In this document: positions 1-6,393 of the stretch, piece by piece | Position numbering within the stretch: the first letter of the stretch is position 1 | Layout of the letters: each line of letters begins with the position of its first letter | DNA from: Herpetosiphonaceae bacterium | GTDB taxonomy: Bacteria; Chloroflexota; Chloroflexia; Chloroflexales; Kallotenuaceae | Reading direction: 5' to 3' | NCBI GenBank assembly: GCA_030147335.1 | Contig: JASKZZ010000547.1 | Coordinates: 1-7,430 of the forward strand | DNA length: 7,430 bases | The notes under the pieces: generated by a model | Told to the model about the DNA's origin: nothing | What the model saw: only the letters and a program-made list of their open reading frames with translations | Databases searched by the model: none | Position numbers and translations under genes: made by a program

Positions 1-82
1 GTCTAATACAACCAGGCCAAAATCACAAGACGCTCACCGACAGCGATAGCTCATGGAACTGCATACGGATATGAGGATGAAT

Positions 83-679
83 ATGGTACCAACGTCAAGA
101 ATAAGTTCAATGGCACTTTTCGTTCTTGTTGTGCTGGTAACACTACCTGCGTGTGCCTCAAACACAGGCCCTGCTACTGCCGACATAGCTCCGCTACTTG
201 TCCAAGCTGGCGATTTGCCAAAAGAGATGACAGGCGGAACTATCGAAACGATCTTGCCCACGTCTGAACATAGCTTTAGCTGGAGTGAACAACCTCGTCC
301 TTGGCAGGAAGTACGACAAGACCTAAAAGGTGGAGTGCCACCTTTTCAGCCTGATAGTAGGATTGCAGTGTGGCGTTTTCGCAGTGCGCGAGAAGTCGCT
401 GACGCGTATCAACAGCACTCAGTTTTTTTGAGTCCGGAGCCTGCCTACAACGGGATCGGGGAGCAAAGCGCGTCCTACAATAATCTTGAAGGTACACTTC
501 TTTATCATGATTATATCGCACGCGGTCAATCCATAATGTTTACACGCTGCACAGCATTGGTTGAGGTCGATCTGCGAATGGCCGTCAAGGAGATTTCCGC
601 CGATACAGCACTGCTGACTGACGCACTCGCAGCCTATGCCCGACGGCTCGATCAACGTTTAGGGAAACACGTGTGTTAG
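83..679 (+). CDS. Putative secreted lipoprotein, unknown function
   Basis: Encodes about 198 residues, exported and probably lipid-anchored. A short N-terminus with one Arg leads into a hydrophobic run (ALFVLVVLVT) ending in the lipobox LPAC, with Cys24 as the predicted lipidation site. The open frame extends to an ATG at 53, and in-frame ATGs follow at 71, 77 and 83. I chose 83 because GAGG (73-76) sits 6 nt upstream and because it gives a normal 23-residue lipoprotein signal peptide. The mature part has a QAGDLP segment just after the anchor, an alpha/beta-looking middle, and two further cysteines, Cys156 (FTRCTAL) and the very last residue Cys198, which could form a disulfide. The pattern recalls small lipoproteins of Chloroflexota, but this is from memory. 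No enzymatic motif is visible. It converges on the following minus-strand gene with a 29-bp gap. The existence of the gene is fairly sure; its function is unknown. Confidence 0.8.
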   Translation: MVPTSRISSMALFVLVVLVTLPACASNTGPATADIAPLLVQAGDLPKEMTGGTIETILPTSEHSFSWSEQPRPWQEVRQDLKGGVPPFQPDSRIAVWRFRSAREVADAYQQHSVFLSPEPAYNGIGEQSASYNNLEGTLLYHDYIARGQSIMFTRCTALVEVDLRMAVKEISADTALLTDALAAYARRLDQRLGKHVC

Positions 680-708
680 TGCCGAAGCCAACGCATAGCA
701 AAAGGTAA

Positions 709-3204
709 CTAAGACAGCCTTTCGACCGCATTCGATAACGCTGTACAACTGCGCTGCAACACGAGGTTTAGCTCCGATACGCCTACCGGACGACTGATCA
801 GATAGCCTTGTACAGCATCGACTCCAACGTCTTGGAGGTACAGCAGCTGCGCTTCAGTTTCTACGCCCTCGGCCACAACACTCAAGTGCAAGCTGTGAGC
901 CATATTGATAATTGTTTCGGTAAGAACCGCATCCTGTGGATTTTTCGTTATATCACGGATAAATGATCGGTCAACTTTAAGACTACTGAGCGGAAAGCGG
1001 TGGAGATAGCTGAGCGATGAGTAGCCTGTGCCAAAATCGTCGATTGAAAAGCTTACTCCGAGCGACCGCAAATATTGCATTGTTGACAAAGTTGTAGCAG
1101 TGTACTCGAACAAGCTACTTTCGGTCAGTTCCAACGTCAAATAGTGTGGAGCGAGGAGACTTTCTTCGAGAATACGCGCGACTACATGACCAAGGTCAGG
1201 GTGCTTAAGCTGTTGTGCCGATAAATTGACACTGACGCGTACAGGCGATCCTGCTATGTACCAGGCATGTGCTTGCCGACAGGCTTGCCGAAGCGCCCAT
1301 TCACCAATCGTCCCAATCAGTCCGGTTTCTTCTGCTACCGCGATAAATTCCCCAGGTGCAAGTAGCCCTCGCTCTGGATGTTGCCAGCGAATAAGCGCCT
1401 CACAACTTTCAATGCGTCCAGTTGCCAGCGACAAAATGGGCTGGTAATGTAAAACAAACTCTTCACACTCAATCGCCCGTCGCAGGTCACTTTCAAGCTG
1501 CATGAGCGCAAGGGCATGCACATGCATATCTGCATCAAAGATTGCGTAACAACCCTTACCGAGCCCCTTCGCGCGGTACATGGCAATATCCGCATCGCGC
1601 AGCATATCAGCAGCGGTCGTTGCCTCCTGCGATCCCAACGTGATGCCGATGCTTGCAGAAACAACAACGCCATGATCATTCAGCGAAAATGCAATCGACA
1701 GCTCGTGCAGCATTCGTTCAGCAACAGCTGTCACGTCATTCACGTCCTGCACCTCGTCGAGCAGCACCGCAAACTCATCTCCACTTAAACGCGCCACAGT
1801 ATCACCAGCGCGCACACATCCTTCCAAACGACGCGCAACACCGACGAGTAGTTGATCACCGACAAGATGACCCAGGCTATCGTTAATGGTTTTGAAACGA
1901 TCAAGATCAAGGAAAAGTATGGCAAACGAAGGATGGGCCTGTCGCTGCGCGCGCTGAAGTGCTCGTCCCAGCCGCTCCATCAACAAAGCACGATTGGGTA
2001 AACCGGTTAAGGTATCGTACAGGGCTGCGCGCACCAACTGTGCTTCGGCGATCTTGCGATCTGTAATATCCTGGGCTAGCGAGACAACCCCAACCACCTC
2101 TTGCTGCTCGTTCACCAACGGCGTGTTGTACCACTCGCAGGTAATCTGACGACCATCCTTGGTCAAATTATCATTCACGTTTCGCTTTCCACCTTTGTGA
2201 TGGAGCAGAGCACGCCAAACGTCATGCACGGGTGCACTAGCGTGTTCAGGCAGCAGAAACGATCCACACTGACTAAGTGCTTCGGTACGTGTGTATCCAA
2301 AGATAGTTTCAGCCGCAGGATTCCACTCACGCACACAAAAATGAAGATCCCATTCTATATATGCAAGGGGTGTTTGCTGAACGTGTAGTAATAATCGCTG
2401 TTCGGAGTCGCGTAACGTTTCCTCCACCTCGTAACGCTGCGTCACATCAACGCTGAGCACGATACAATGCGTTACGTAGTCATTGGCGTTGCGTACTGGC
2501 GATAACGCTACCTCACTCCAAAATGGAACACCGCTAGCACGATATTGCTTAAGCACAATCTGACATTCAATCCCCTGCTCAATAGCGGTAGCGATACGCT
2601 GAAGCGCATGTTTATCGGTATCCGGCCCCGCCAAAAAGTGAACACTTCGACCAAGAATTTCGGCGTGTGCGTATTCAGTTAGCTTTTCAAAGGCCGGATT
2701 ACAATAAATGATTGGGTATTCAACGTGATGGGGATCAATAATAACAATGCCATGACTCGTCGCGGATAAAACTCGGTCATACAGTCGAAGCGTTTCCTCC
2801 ACCTGTTGCCGCTCCATATTTTCGCGAGCTAGGCATTCTCGTTCATGCAGCAAATCTGCCGCTTGATTTTGCACCCGCTTGAATAGCTGACGTACCCACC
2901 CCGCAGTGCCACCAATAATAATGATCGCCACGCTACCGGGAGCACCACTTGTCAGGATACTGTTAGCACCGTCCTGCCCAACAATGTTTAGCAGGACGAT
3001 ATTGAGAAGTGTAGCAATTATGCCGCAAAGAATTCCACCGCGCACGCCAAGTAGCCAGCCGCTGACAGCAACCGGCAGAACCGCGAGCGCGGGCAAACCA
3101 GCACCAATTATGTAATGCATCAGGGGAAATATCAGAATGTAGCACAACAAGGATGCCGCTGCGAACAGCAAAGGTGAATACGTTGGGGGGAGCTTACCAT
3201 GCAC
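709..3204 (-). CDS. Membrane-bound LOV-like-PAS/PAS/GGDEF/EAL cyclic-di-GMP enzyme
   Basis: A composite enzyme of about 831 residues for making and/or breaking cyclic-di-GMP. From the N-terminus it has about four transmembrane helices (10-33, 36-58, 60-75, 88-104), a charged, probably coiled-coil linker (105-143), a LOV-type PAS (143-258), a second PAS (268-385), GGDEF (393-553) and EAL (568-818). The GGDEF domain has the metal-binding LFLDLDRF segment (Asp433), Asn441-Asp442, an SGDEF signature at 474-478 (Ser replacing the first Gly) and a product-inhibition I-site RAGD at 465-468, exactly five residues before it. The EAL domain looks catalytically complete: EAL 602-604, Asn660, Glu695, the DDFGTG pair Asp722-Asp723, Lys743, Glu779 in AEGVET, and Gln799 before GYLISRP. 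The LOV-type PAS has Val188 where the flavin-adduct cysteine belongs. The open frame runs to a TTG at 3225 with no Shine-Dalgarno sequence. I chose the in-frame GTG at 3204, preceded by GAGGT about 8 nt upstream. Numbering is from that GTG. No operon partner is visible. Confidence 0.97.
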   Translation of the reverse strand: MHGKLPPTYSPLLFAAASLLCYILIFPLMHYIIGAGLPALAVLPVAVSGWLLGVRGGILCGIIATLLNIVLLNIVGQDGANSILTSGAPGSVAIIIIGGTAGWVRQLFKRVQNQAADLLHERECLARENMERQQVEETLRLYDRVLSATSHGIVIIDPHHVEYPIIYCNPAFEKLTEYAHAEILGRSVHFLAGPDTDKHALQRIATAIEQGIECQIVLKQYRASGVPFWSEVALSPVRNANDYVTHCIVLSVDVTQRYEVEETLRDSEQRLLLHVQQTPLAYIEWDLHFCVREWNPAAETIFGYTRTEALSQCGSFLLPEHASAPVHDVWRALLHHKGGKRNVNDNLTKDGRQITCEWYNTPLVNEQQEVVGVVSLAQDITDRKIAEAQLVRAALYDTLTGLPNRALLMERLGRALQRAQRQAHPSFAILFLDLDRFKTINDSLGHLVGDQLLVGVARRLEGCVRAGDTVARLSGDEFAVLLDEVQDVNDVTAVAERMLHELSIAFSLNDHGVVVSASIGITLGSQEATTAADMLRDADIAMYRAKGLGKGCYAIFDADMHVHALALMQLESDLRRAIECEEFVLHYQPILSLATGRIESCEALIRWQHPERGLLAPGEFIAVAEETGLIGTIGEWALRQACRQAHAWYIAGSPVRVSVNLSAQQLKHPDLGHVVARILEESLLAPHYLTLELTESSLFEYTATTLSTMQYLRSLGVSFSIDDFGTGYSSLSYLHRFPLSSLKVDRSFIRDITKNPQDAVLTETIINMAHSLHLSVVAEGVETEAQLLYLQDVGVDAVQGYLISRPVGVSELNLVLQRSCTALSNAVERLS

Positions 3205-3400
3205 GACGTAGACCTCATTCTGCAAGGCAGTTTTTAATTATCGCTATTGGCGGTCTTAGCGGCAGGACGCAAAATATTGGAACAGGTTAATTGTGATAGC
3301 CTACCGTACAGCAGCACGGAATAGTCACATACCACGGTCCCATATACCAGTAGTCCATCGGAGGCAATGACCGTTCGCTTTACCAAAGGCGCAAACAGCC

Positions 3401-3508
3401 ATGAAACTTGTCGTTATTTGCGTCAACAACAAGGGACAGGCGTGTTCGTTATTAAACACGCCCGCTATCAAGTTGGCTGACTGGATTATTGGGATTGCCG
3501 CAGACTAG
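3401..3508 (+). CDS. Doubtful small ORF, 35 residues
   Basis: ATG at 3401 to TAG at 3506-3508, reading MKLVVICVNNKGQACSLL at its start. The opening VVICVNNKG resembles the first strand of small beta-rich hypothetical proteins I recall, but the rest does not continue that pattern, so it may be chance or a truncated remnant. An AAAGG lies about 11 nt upstream, too far to be a good Shine-Dalgarno sequence. It runs opposite to both neighbouring genes, and the 3439-3462 inverted repeat falls inside it. It is included only so that the frame is not lost. Confidence 0.15.
   Translation: MKLVVICVNNKGQACSLLNTPAIKLADWIIGIAAD
3439..3462 (-). terminator. Possible terminator hairpin downstream of dedA
   Basis: Perfect 8-bp inverted repeat, GGCGTGTT / AACACGCC, separated by 8 nt. 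It lies about 74 nt past the dedA stop codon when read on the minus strand. The sequence after it on that strand is only mildly U-rich (CTGTCCCTTGTTG), so it is not a textbook intrinsic terminator. A second, shorter repeat (GACAG/CTGTC, 3508-3522) lies nearer to the stop. Confidence 0.35.
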
Positions 3509-3535
3509 ACAGGCAAGCTGTCCGAACAAGCTTAA

Positions 3536-4186
3536 TTAGTTATCAAGGGTTGATGAGCGGCTGAGACGGGGCTTGACCATGCGGAAGTAAAGAAAAACGA
3601 AAACAGCGAGTACAATTAGCAGCAAAACAACTGATTGGTAGCGCTCGACATAGCCGGCAACGACATCATAGTTTTCCCGCAGGAGCCAGCCGGCATAGGT
3701 CAAAATAGCACTCCAAATTGTCGTGCCCAATACTGTATAAAACAGGAACTTAGGCAATGGCATTCGATCCATGCCAGCTGGTATCGAGATGAGACTGCGC
3801 ACGAGTGGGATCAGCCGTCCGAAAAAGATTACCGCCTCTCCATGACGACTAAAATATTGAAGCGAAACGTCGAGGTCTTGCTCCGAAATCAAGGCGTAGC
3901 GGCCCCAACGCCGAATAAATCGTCGGACTACCAGCTCATTCGCCCACGCGCCGAACCAATACAGCACAAGCGCGCCAATAACCGAGCCAAGCATTCCTGC
4001 AATGATAACGCCTACAATATTAAACGTGCCCTCACGCGCCATAAAACCCGCAAACGGCATAACCAGCTCAGACGGGATCGGCGGAAAAACATTCTCCGCC
4101 GCCATAACCAGCACGATACCAGGATAGCCGAGCGTCCGAATAATCGTCTGGATGAGCGTAACCAGGTCGCCTAACAGTTCACCCAC
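3536..4186 (-). CDS. DedA-family (VTT-domain) integral membrane protein
   Basis: A polytopic inner-membrane protein of 216 residues. DedA proteins are linked to membrane lipid homeostasis; some members recycle undecaprenyl phosphate or flip phospholipids and depend on the proton gradient. Which lipid this one handles cannot be read from the sequence. Family hallmarks are ENVFPPIPSE (31-40) followed by MPFAGF (43-48), and the FFGRLIPLVRSLISIPAG block (121-138) with paired Arg124 and Arg130, the pattern of arginines needed in E. coli YqjA/YghB. A hydrophobic helix (about 186-202) and a basic tail close the protein. The frame is open back to an ATG at 4375. However, the extra 63 residues (rich in Thr, Tyr, Pro, Asn) do not look like DedA, and a near-consensus promoter lies inside that stretch. 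I therefore start at the GTG at 4186, which has AAAGG 7 nt upstream and gives the usual family length. It is divergent from the receiver gene. Confidence 0.93.
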   Translation of the reverse strand: MGELLGDLVTLIQTIIRTLGYPGIVLVMAAENVFPPIPSELVMPFAGFMAREGTFNIVGVIIAGMLGSVIGALVLYWFGAWANELVVRRFIRRWGRYALISEQDLDVSLQYFSRHGEAVIFFGRLIPLVRSLISIPAGMDRMPLPKFLFYTVLGTTIWSAILTYAGWLLRENYDVVAGYVERYQSVVLLLIVLAVFVFLYFRMVKPRLSRSSTLDN

Positions 4187-4222
4187 AATGGAACCTTTCA
4201 GAAAGAGCGGAAAGTCGGGTGC

Positions 4223-4251
4223 ATTGTACGGAGTGGTGTAGGGCGTGTCAA
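4223..4251 (-). promoter_or_regulatory. Sigma70-type promoter of dedA
   Basis: Read on the minus strand, a perfect -35 TTGACA (4246-4251) is followed by exactly 17 nt and a -10 TACAAT (4223-4228, five of six matches). Transcription would start near 4216, leaving a leader of about 30 nt before the GTG at 4186. It lies inside the longer open frame, which argues strongly that the ATG at 4375 is not the start of the gene. Confidence 0.8.
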
Positions 4252-4477
4252 TGTTCGCTGTTCCCAACTGGTTGCTGCCGTATGTTGTATAAGGTCCAGC
4301 CACGACTACAGCGACAAGACGACTTTCCACCACGAGGCCGAGTAACGATTTTGTTGGCCGAAGATGAACAGGCATTCGACGGTTTGTCGGTAGATAGCGG
4401 AGCGGTGTATTTCGATCACACCCAAGCCATACACTGATTCAGACACCATGCAGCCAGCTCATACAAGCTTATAGGTG

Positions 4478-4512
4478 AGCTAACTATTGTTATACTATAA
4501 TAAATGGTAGCT
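4478..4512. repeat. 35-bp imperfect palindrome, likely operator
   Basis: Inverted repeat centred on C4495. The outer arms AGCTA (4478-4482) and TAGCT (4508-4512) match perfectly, and the core TTATA-C-TATAA (4490-4500) is perfect. In all 13 of 17 position pairs are complementary. A TATAAT hexamer (4496-4501) is embedded in the core on the plus strand but lacks a good -35. The element lies between divergent dedA and the receiver gene, 119 bp before the receiver ATG. Its left arm can also pair with AGCTCA at 4456-4461, giving an alternative fold. A binding site for a dimeric regulator or a transcript hairpin would both fit. Confidence 0.5.
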
Positions 4513-4576
4513 GCTGTGCAGACGCAAGGTAGAATGTAGTGTGAGTACACAGTAGCATACTATCCCCGTTAATACT

Positions 4577-4598
4577 GTTGATCAACTATGCATATAGT
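4577..4598. repeat. Two adjoining short palindromes before the receiver gene
   Basis: GTTGATCAAC (4577-4586) is a perfect 10-bp palindrome. It overlaps by two bases a second symmetric element, ACTAT-GCAT-ATAGT (4585-4598). Both end 33 bp before the receiver start codon, where a repressor or activator site would act. Their significance is inferred from position and symmetry only. Confidence 0.35.
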
Positions 4599-4630
4599 GC
4601 GGCTTTTTGGCGTAGCGAACAGGATAAACG

Positions 4631-5023
4631 ATGCAGCCAGCGGTACAACCATCCTGCGAGATTTTGGTGATCGAGGACGATGATGGTATTCGACAGATGC
4701 TGAGCGAAGTTCTGGGAGATGACGGCTACCGAGTGCATACGGTAGTCCACGGACAGGAAGCACTGGACTATCTCGACCAGACACCGGCACTGCCACGGCT
4801 CATTTTGCTTGATTTGATGATGCCAACAATGACCGGCTGGGAGTTTCGTACCGTTCAACGGCAACTTCCTCGGTTACAAGCAATTCCCGTCGTAATTTTA
4901 TCTGCGATCACTAGCCGACTCGACGCGCGACAGTTTGTTGAGCTAGATGCAGTCGCATTTATTGGAAAGCCAATCGATTGGGTACGGCTTGAGCGCGTTG
5001 TTACGCAATATTGTCCACCTTAG
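4631..5023 (+). CDS. Single-domain CheY-like response regulator receiver
   Basis: A cytoplasmic phosphoacceptor of 130 residues, a whole receiver domain and nothing else. The (beta/alpha)5 fold is recognisable: ILVIEDDDG supplies the acidic pocket (Glu15-Asp18), LILLDLMMP holds the phosphorylated Asp61, VVILSAI has the conserved Ser91 and FIGKPID the conserved Lys113. All residues needed for phosphotransfer and Mg2+ binding are present, so it should be active. The ATG at 4631 has AGGA (4621-4624) 6 nt upstream. No histidine kinase or output domain is encoded nearby, making it an orphan; it would act by binding a partner or relaying phosphate. It is divergent from dedA across a region containing several palindromes. 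No clear -35/-10 pair was found for it. Confidence 0.95.
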   Translation: MQPAVQPSCEILVIEDDDGIRQMLSEVLGDDGYRVHTVVHGQEALDYLDQTPALPRLILLDLMMPTMTGWEFRTVQRQLPRLQAIPVVILSAITSRLDARQFVELDAVAFIGKPIDWVRLERVVTQYCPP

Positions 5024-5652
5024 CTGTTATACATAAGCATGTTGGTCATACCATCCGCTATTCGCCGAGCGTTACACCATACGTGCTATAAGCTCTGGTA
5101 TGCTGCTGAACTCTATATCCATACCGTACCTGTCGGCTAGCCGTGCTACCTCAGCTGGACAGGTCAACCGTCAAACGAGCGACACAGAAAATCTACTCCT
5201 CAAAGGAGCGCTCGAACCCTATGAAATTATTTCCAAAAGCTGCGCTGGACTGGAACCGACACTCCCCAAAAGACAGGAAACACCTTTCGGCTTAACTACG
5301 AGCATGCTCGACCTTGTCTGCACTACCTGCGCACCAATTTGGAATGCTGCGATGTACCGTTGTGCGTGCTGTGTGCTTGTTGGATCATGTTGAAATTCCT
5401 TGCGGACGTGCTAGGTCCCCCTCGTCACCGAACAGATTGTTATGAGTTGTTAGTGTCGCGTACCCCACCCTGAATATCCTGAGCAGACCACGCCGCTCGA
5501 AACATACGCACCGCTGCCGGAATCAAGTTGCCGAAACCTCTTGCCCCTACGAAGTGTGCAATTAATCACGTTCGATGGGAGCGAAAAGCGCTACACTTGA
5601 TTGTGACGAGCGCAAAAGTCACATCGATCAGTAGGGTATAGGGAAATTTCTG
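5024..5652. other. 629-bp spacer without a recognisable gene
   Basis: Only short frames are open here. The plus-strand 97-codon frame from 5100 has no ribosome binding site, an irregular Cys-rich C-terminus and no family resemblance. A minus-strand stretch of 37 sense codons (about 5447-5560) reads GARGFGNLIPAAVRMFRAAW and looks somewhat protein-like, but it has no clear start. Near the right end lies the TGTGAC/GTCACA inverted repeat listed separately. No tRNA, IS end or strong terminator is seen. Confidence 0.6.
5602..5623. repeat. Inverted repeat upstream of the TVP38 gene
   Basis: TGTGAC (5602-5607) and GTCACA (5618-5623) are perfect inverted repeats 10 nt apart. Flanking TGAT (5598-5601) and ATCA (5627-5630) continue the symmetry with a 3-nt offset. 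The element ends 29 bp before the ATG of the downstream gene. The 12-nt gap between the TGTGA and TCACA cores is too wide for a classical CRP site (6 to 8). It is a candidate operator or leader hairpin; no convincing -35/-10 pair accompanies it. Confidence 0.35.
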
Positions 5653-6393
5653 ATGTCGCACAAGGTATTACCGCAACCACCAGTCCAGGCTGCTACCACA
5701 CAGCCATCATTTGTTCGCCGGCACTGGCAGAAAATCATTGCGCTGCTGTTCTGGCTGACCTTGCTTGGCAGCTATCAATTGTATGCGTGGCGCAACGATA
5801 TATCAGCCTTGGAAGCGCTTACTCAGATACTTGACACGCTGCGGTCGAACGCGGTAGGGCCGCTGCTTTTTATCGTCGTCTACACACTGCGGCCATTGGT
5901 TCTGTTCCCAGCAACACTACTTACTCTAGGAGCAGGATTGGTGTATGGTCCGGTGCTAGGTATTGGTCTTACCCTTATCGGCAGCAACTTATCGGCGATG
6001 GTGGCATTTTTTATCGGTCGTTTTCTTGGCGATGGATTGCTGAATGATGAGCATAGCAGCAAGCTTATCCAACGCTATGCACAACGTCTTCGTTCCAATA
6101 GCTTCGAGACGGTACTCATCATGCGATCTGTTCTTCTGCCATACGACGTTGTGAACTACCTGTGCGGCGTGCTTCAAATCAATTGGCGGGCATATTTACT
6201 GGCGACCATAATCGGTTCGCTGCCTGGTACAGTTGCTTTTGTGTTGGCGGGCGCGTCGATCAAGAGCGACCTCGCGCAAGGATTGCCAAGCATTGATCCG
6301 CGCGTATTCGCTGTATCCGTTGTGATGCTGGTTATCAGTCTTGTTGTTTCGCGTTATGTAAAATCAAAAGAACAAAGAAACAATGCAAAATAA
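5653..6393 (+). CDS. TVP38/TMEM64-family (VTT-domain) membrane protein
   Basis: A polytopic membrane protein of 246 residues with the VTT/SNARE-associated fold, distantly related to DedA. Its bacterial role is unsettled; membrane lipid transport is the leading idea for the superfamily. A hydrophilic N-terminus is followed by a first helix (about 28-46). The core block TLRPLVLFPATLLTLGAG (78-95) with YGPVLGIGLTLIG (98-110) is the family signature. IGRFLG (121-126) follows, then the second conserved segment MRSVLLPYDVVNYLCG (157-172) containing Arg158, Pro163 and Asn168. Further helices lie at about 180-200 and 217-235, before a basic tail (KSKEQRNNAK). The ATG at 5653 has AGGGA about 8 nt upstream. 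No neighbour is close enough to form an operon. It is the second VTT-fold protein in this window, though clearly a different subfamily from the DedA protein. Confidence 0.93.
   Translation: MSHKVLPQPPVQAATTQPSFVRRHWQKIIALLFWLTLLGSYQLYAWRNDISALEALTQILDTLRSNAVGPLLFIVVYTLRPLVLFPATLLTLGAGLVYGPVLGIGLTLIGSNLSAMVAFFIGRFLGDGLLNDEHSSKLIQRYAQRLRSNSFETVLIMRSVLLPYDVVNYLCGVLQINWRAYLLATIIGSLPGTVAFVLAGASIKSDLAQGLPSIDPRVFAVSVVMLVISLVVSRYVKSKEQRNNAK

Larger units (their letters stand above)
3205..3535. other. Spacer between the GGDEF/EAL gene and dedA
   Basis: This 331-bp stretch lies between two minus-strand genes. It must hold the 3' end of the dedA transcript and the promoter of the GGDEF/EAL gene. I find no convincing -35/-10 pair for the latter. 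Two inverted repeats sit near the dedA end (3439-3462 and 3508-3522). Two short frames are open: a 35-codon plus-strand frame (3401-3508) and a 23-codon minus-strand frame (3287-3358). Neither has a well-placed ribosome binding site, and I do not annotate them as firm genes. Confidence 0.6.

Noticed and set aside
1516..1788. Open frames on the strand opposite the GGDEF/EAL gene
   Set aside because: They are antisense shadows of a strongly conserved multidomain coding region.
3635..4174. 179-codon plus-strand frame opposite dedA
   Set aside because: It is long but lies wholly antisense to the clear DedA protein, with low-complexity charged content and no family pattern.
4496..4501. TATAAT as the -10 box of the receiver gene promoter
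   Set aside because: No acceptable -35 hexamer lies 16 to 18 nt upstream; the hexamer is part of the palindrome core and is 130 bp from the start codon.
5100..5393. 97-codon plus-strand frame in the spacer before the TVP38 gene
   Set aside because: No ribosome binding site, an irregular Cys-rich end and no recognisable family; the other frames in the region are equally open over short stretches.
5602..5623. Classical CRP binding site
   Set aside because: The TGTGA and TCACA cores are 12 nt apart rather than 6 to 8.
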